Below, piece after piece: positions 62,344-64,000 of a stretch of 64,000 nucleotides of DNA (within the stretch, counting starts at the first letter, position 1; the number at the start of each line of letters is the position of its first letter). The notes under the pieces are model-generated. The model had not been told where the DNA came from. It was given only the letters and a program-made list of their open reading frames with translations, and searched no databases. Source of the DNA: Edaphobacter acidisoli (GTDB lineage Bacteria > Acidobacteriota > Terriglobia > Terriglobales > Acidobacteriaceae); NCBI RefSeq assembly GCF_014642855.1, contig NZ_BMJB01000002.1, forward strand, positions 310,001-374,000, read 5' to 3'. Both the position numbers and the translations under genes were made by a program.

Positions 62344-63771
62344 TTACGCGCTGGCTGGTGGATGGGTGAGGCTGACGTGGATGCGGTCGATGCGGCGGTC
62401 TGTGCTGGCGAGGACTTCGAGGCGTAAACCGTCTTCTTCGACGACTTCGCCGGGCAGTGGGATGTGGCCGGCGATTTCGCTGACGAGGCCGCCGAGGGTG
62501 GTGGATTCGTAGTGGCCGGAGAGGCGCAGGTCTACAGCTTGTTCGCGGGCAGGTTCGTGGGTCTCTTCGGGCTCGCCGTCGTACTCTTCGGGCGAGTCTG
62601 CGGGGTTGCGGGGCGCGTCTTCGTCGGAGGTGTGGATGTGCACGAGCTGGTCGCTGAAGAGGTCGCGCAGGCGTGAGAGCTCGAAGGTGCCGGAGACGAT
62701 GTAGGAGCCGTCGGGCTGGCGCTCGGGTGTGTCGTCGGGCTCGGACTCGTCGTGCTCGTCGGCGATGTTGCCGACGATGGCTTCGAGGAGGTCTTCGATG
62801 GTGACGAGGCCTGCGACGTTGCCGTACTCGTCGATGACGATGCGCATGTGCTGCTTCTCGCGCTGCATCTCGCGGAGCAGCTCGGCGACTTTTTTGGTTT
62901 CGGGCACGAAGGCGACGGGACGCTGGATCTCGGCGACGGTGCGGGTGCTGGCTTCGATGTCGAGGACCTGGAGGAGGTCGTGCGCGAAGGCGAGGCCGGT
63001 GATGTGGTCGAGCGTGCCGGAGTAGACGGGCACGCGGGAGAAGGCGCTCTCGTTGATTTTCGCGGTGAACTCGCGCAGGGTGAGGGTGCCGGGGACGCTG
63101 AAGATTTCGGGGCGCGGGGTCATGACCTCGAGGACGATCTTGTCGCCGAACTCGACGGCGGAACGGACGAGCTCACGGTCGGACTCCTCGAGGATGCCTT
63201 CTTCTTCGCCGGCTTCGAGAAGGGCGTCGACGGCTTCGGAGGGGCTGTCTTCGGTGGCCTTGTCTTCGGGCTCGGCTAATGCGGCGATGGAGAGCAGCAG
63301 GCCCAGCAGCAGCGTGACGGGAAGGATGAGGTAGAAGAGCGATTGCAGGATGAAGCGGATGCGGACGACCCGGAGACCGCGGGTGCGGGTGAAGAGAAGC
63401 TGCGGGATGAGCCAGTCGAAGACGAGGATGAGCAGGATGATTTCGACGGCGGCGCGGGCGATCTCGATGGCGCTGGGCGTGCGGGCGAGCGTGGGCAGAA
63501 GCGAGGTGGTGTGGGTGTAGAGGCGGAGTCCGGCGAAGAGAGCGATGGCGGCGAGCGTGAGTTGTCGCAGGACCGAGGCGGAAAGGGCGATGGATTCGTG
63601 ACTGAGGCCGAGGCGAGGTTCGACGAGGTGCTCCCAGGCGTCGATGTTCTCCTGGTACTCGCGGGTGAGGAATTTGCCCATCTCGGTGTAGACGCGGTCG
63701 ACGTAGGCGGCGAGCGCGAGGATGATGAGCAGCAGGATGAAGATGATCGTGCTGATGGCGTCTGTGCTCAT
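62344..63771 (-). CDS. CBS-domain membrane protein, HlyC/CorC (CNNM-like) family
   Basis: A 475-residue protein. Residues 1-180 hold about four membrane helices (TIIFILLLIILALAAYVDRVY, AALIALFAGLRLY-like, IILLILVFDWLIPQLL, FYLILPVTLLLGLLLSIAAL). A pair of CBS domains follows (about 215-335: VMTPRPEIFSVPGTLTLREFTAKI, RIVIDEYGNVAGLVTIEDLLEAIVGNI). Then an acidic linker and a C-terminal CorC_HlyC domain (LGGLVSEIAGHIPLPGEVVEEDGLRLEVLA). Family members are Mg/Co efflux or regulatory proteins. Start codon overlaps the ybeY stop (ATGA), a common pairing. Confidence 0.92.
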   Translation of the reverse strand: MSTDAISTIIFILLLIILALAAYVDRVYTEMGKFLTREYQENIDAWEHLVEPRLGLSHESIALSASVLRQLTLAAIALFAGLRLYTHTTSLLPTLARTPSAIEIARAAVEIILLILVFDWLIPQLLFTRTRGLRVVRIRFILQSLFYLILPVTLLLGLLLSIAALAEPEDKATEDSPSEAVDALLEAGEEEGILEESDRELVRSAVEFGDKIVLEVMTPRPEIFSVPGTLTLREFTAKINESAFSRVPVYSGTLDHITGLAFAHDLLQVLDIEASTRTVAEIQRPVAFVPETKKVAELLREMQREKQHMRIVIDEYGNVAGLVTIEDLLEAIVGNIADEHDESEPDDTPERQPDGSYIVSGTFELSRLRDLFSDQLVHIHTSDEDAPRNPADSPEEYDGEPEETHEPAREQAVDLRLSGHYESTTLGGLVSEIAGHIPLPGEVVEEDGLRLEVLASTDRRIDRIHVSLTHPPASA

Positions 63772-64000
63772 GCGCGCCTCTTTTTGCTGAGGCTTTTTGC
63801 TGTTGGCTTGTGGGCGCGCTCGATGAGCGTGACGGGCAGGCGAAGCTTGCTGCGGAGTTCGGCTTCGCGGGCGGCCATTTCGCCGTGGTCGGTTTCGTGG
63901 TCCATGCCGGAGAGATGCAGCAGGCCGTGGAGGATGAGGATGCGGAGCTCGTCGGTGAGTGGGTGGCCGTAGGATGCGGCTTGACGTGACGCGGTTTCGA
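63768..64000 (-). CDS. ybeY: endoribonuclease YbeY, 3' part only
   Basis: The last 77 codons of a gene whose start lies beyond the window. The zinc-binding H-x3-H-x4-D-H signature is present as HGLLHLSGMDHETDHGEM, preceded by YGHPLTDELRILIL, as in YbeY, the 16S rRNA 3'-end maturation and quality-control RNase. Ends in a basic tail (KKRRA) with TGA overlapping the ATG of the CBS-domain gene. Confidence 0.93.
   Translation of the reverse strand, partial: ETASRQAASYGHPLTDELRILILHGLLHLSGMDHETDHGEMAAREAELRSKLRLPVTLIERAHKPTAKSLSKKRRA

Noticed and set aside
1..64000. Mobile genetic element, prophage, tRNA or rRNA content
   Set aside because: No transposase, integrase, phage structural gene, cloverleaf or rRNA sequence was recognised on either strand.

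Overview
The window looks like a chromosomal segment of an Acidobacteriota species, most likely family Acidobacteriaceae (Terriglobus/Edaphobacter/Granulicella type). The evidence is a giant Oar-like TonB-dependent receptor with an N-terminal carboxypeptidase-regulatory domain, a CRTAC1-type FG-GAP/ASPIC protein, a PEP-CTERM protein, Gram-negative envelope genes (kdsA, outer-membrane beta-barrel, mreB), high-GC coding sequence, and dispersed GC-rich hairpin repeats between genes. I see no rRNA, tRNA, CRISPR array, prophage or insertion sequence. Genus is an inference from memory, not a search.

Layout. 1-6.3 kb (+ strand mostly): a 5'-truncated FAD oxidoreductase, metal-dependent-type kdsA, a convergent EamA exporter, a secreted unknown, a class III aminotransferase and a hyperacidic small protein closed by a bidirectional terminator. 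6.4-12.2 kb (- strand): araB, a LacI regulator, a CRTAC1 protein and a D-2-hydroxyacid dehydrogenase. araB has a good sigma70 promoter with a LacI-type operator just downstream of it. 12.4-17.6 kb (+): a compact D-glucarate/galactarate operon (kdgD, MFS transporter, gudD, garD) in which both sugar acids converge on 5-keto-4-deoxyglucarate and KdgD takes that to 2-oxoglutarate semialdehyde. 17.6-31.1 kb: envelope and secreted proteins (TonB receptor, YeaQ-type membrane protein, PEP-CTERM protein, beta-barrel), rpiA-pabBC and a ybjQ gene, with two clusters of interspersed repeats at 23.3-23.9 and 29.2-29.6 kb.

31.1-36 kb: trpD diverging from sucCD, then ndk and a PEP-mutase/isocitrate-lyase-like protein. 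36.3-47.7 kb (-): a lysine/diaminopimelate operon (asd, lysC, dapB, an M29 aminopeptidase, dapA, dapD) preceded by an amicyanin-like cupredoxin lipoprotein, NAD-type isocitrate dehydrogenase, nrdR, a DUF2809 protein and a secreted esterase-fold protein. 47.9-55.2 kb: era, an NtrY/NtrX-like two-component pair whose regulator lacks the GAFTGA loop, alanine dehydrogenase and a polytopic membrane protein. 55.4-64 kb: mreB, then on the - strand a GntR-ABC transporter operon, an ApbE/Gfo-Idh-MocA pair, and a CBS-domain membrane protein behind the truncated ybeY.

The most unusual item is a pair of related ~170-nt non-coding elements, each starting within a few bases of a stop codon (ybjQ at 30.7 kb, mreB at 56.4 kb), each on the same strand as its gene and each ending in an intrinsic terminator. 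They share long identical blocks and their differences show no codon-position bias, which suggests a duplicated structured 3'-end RNA.
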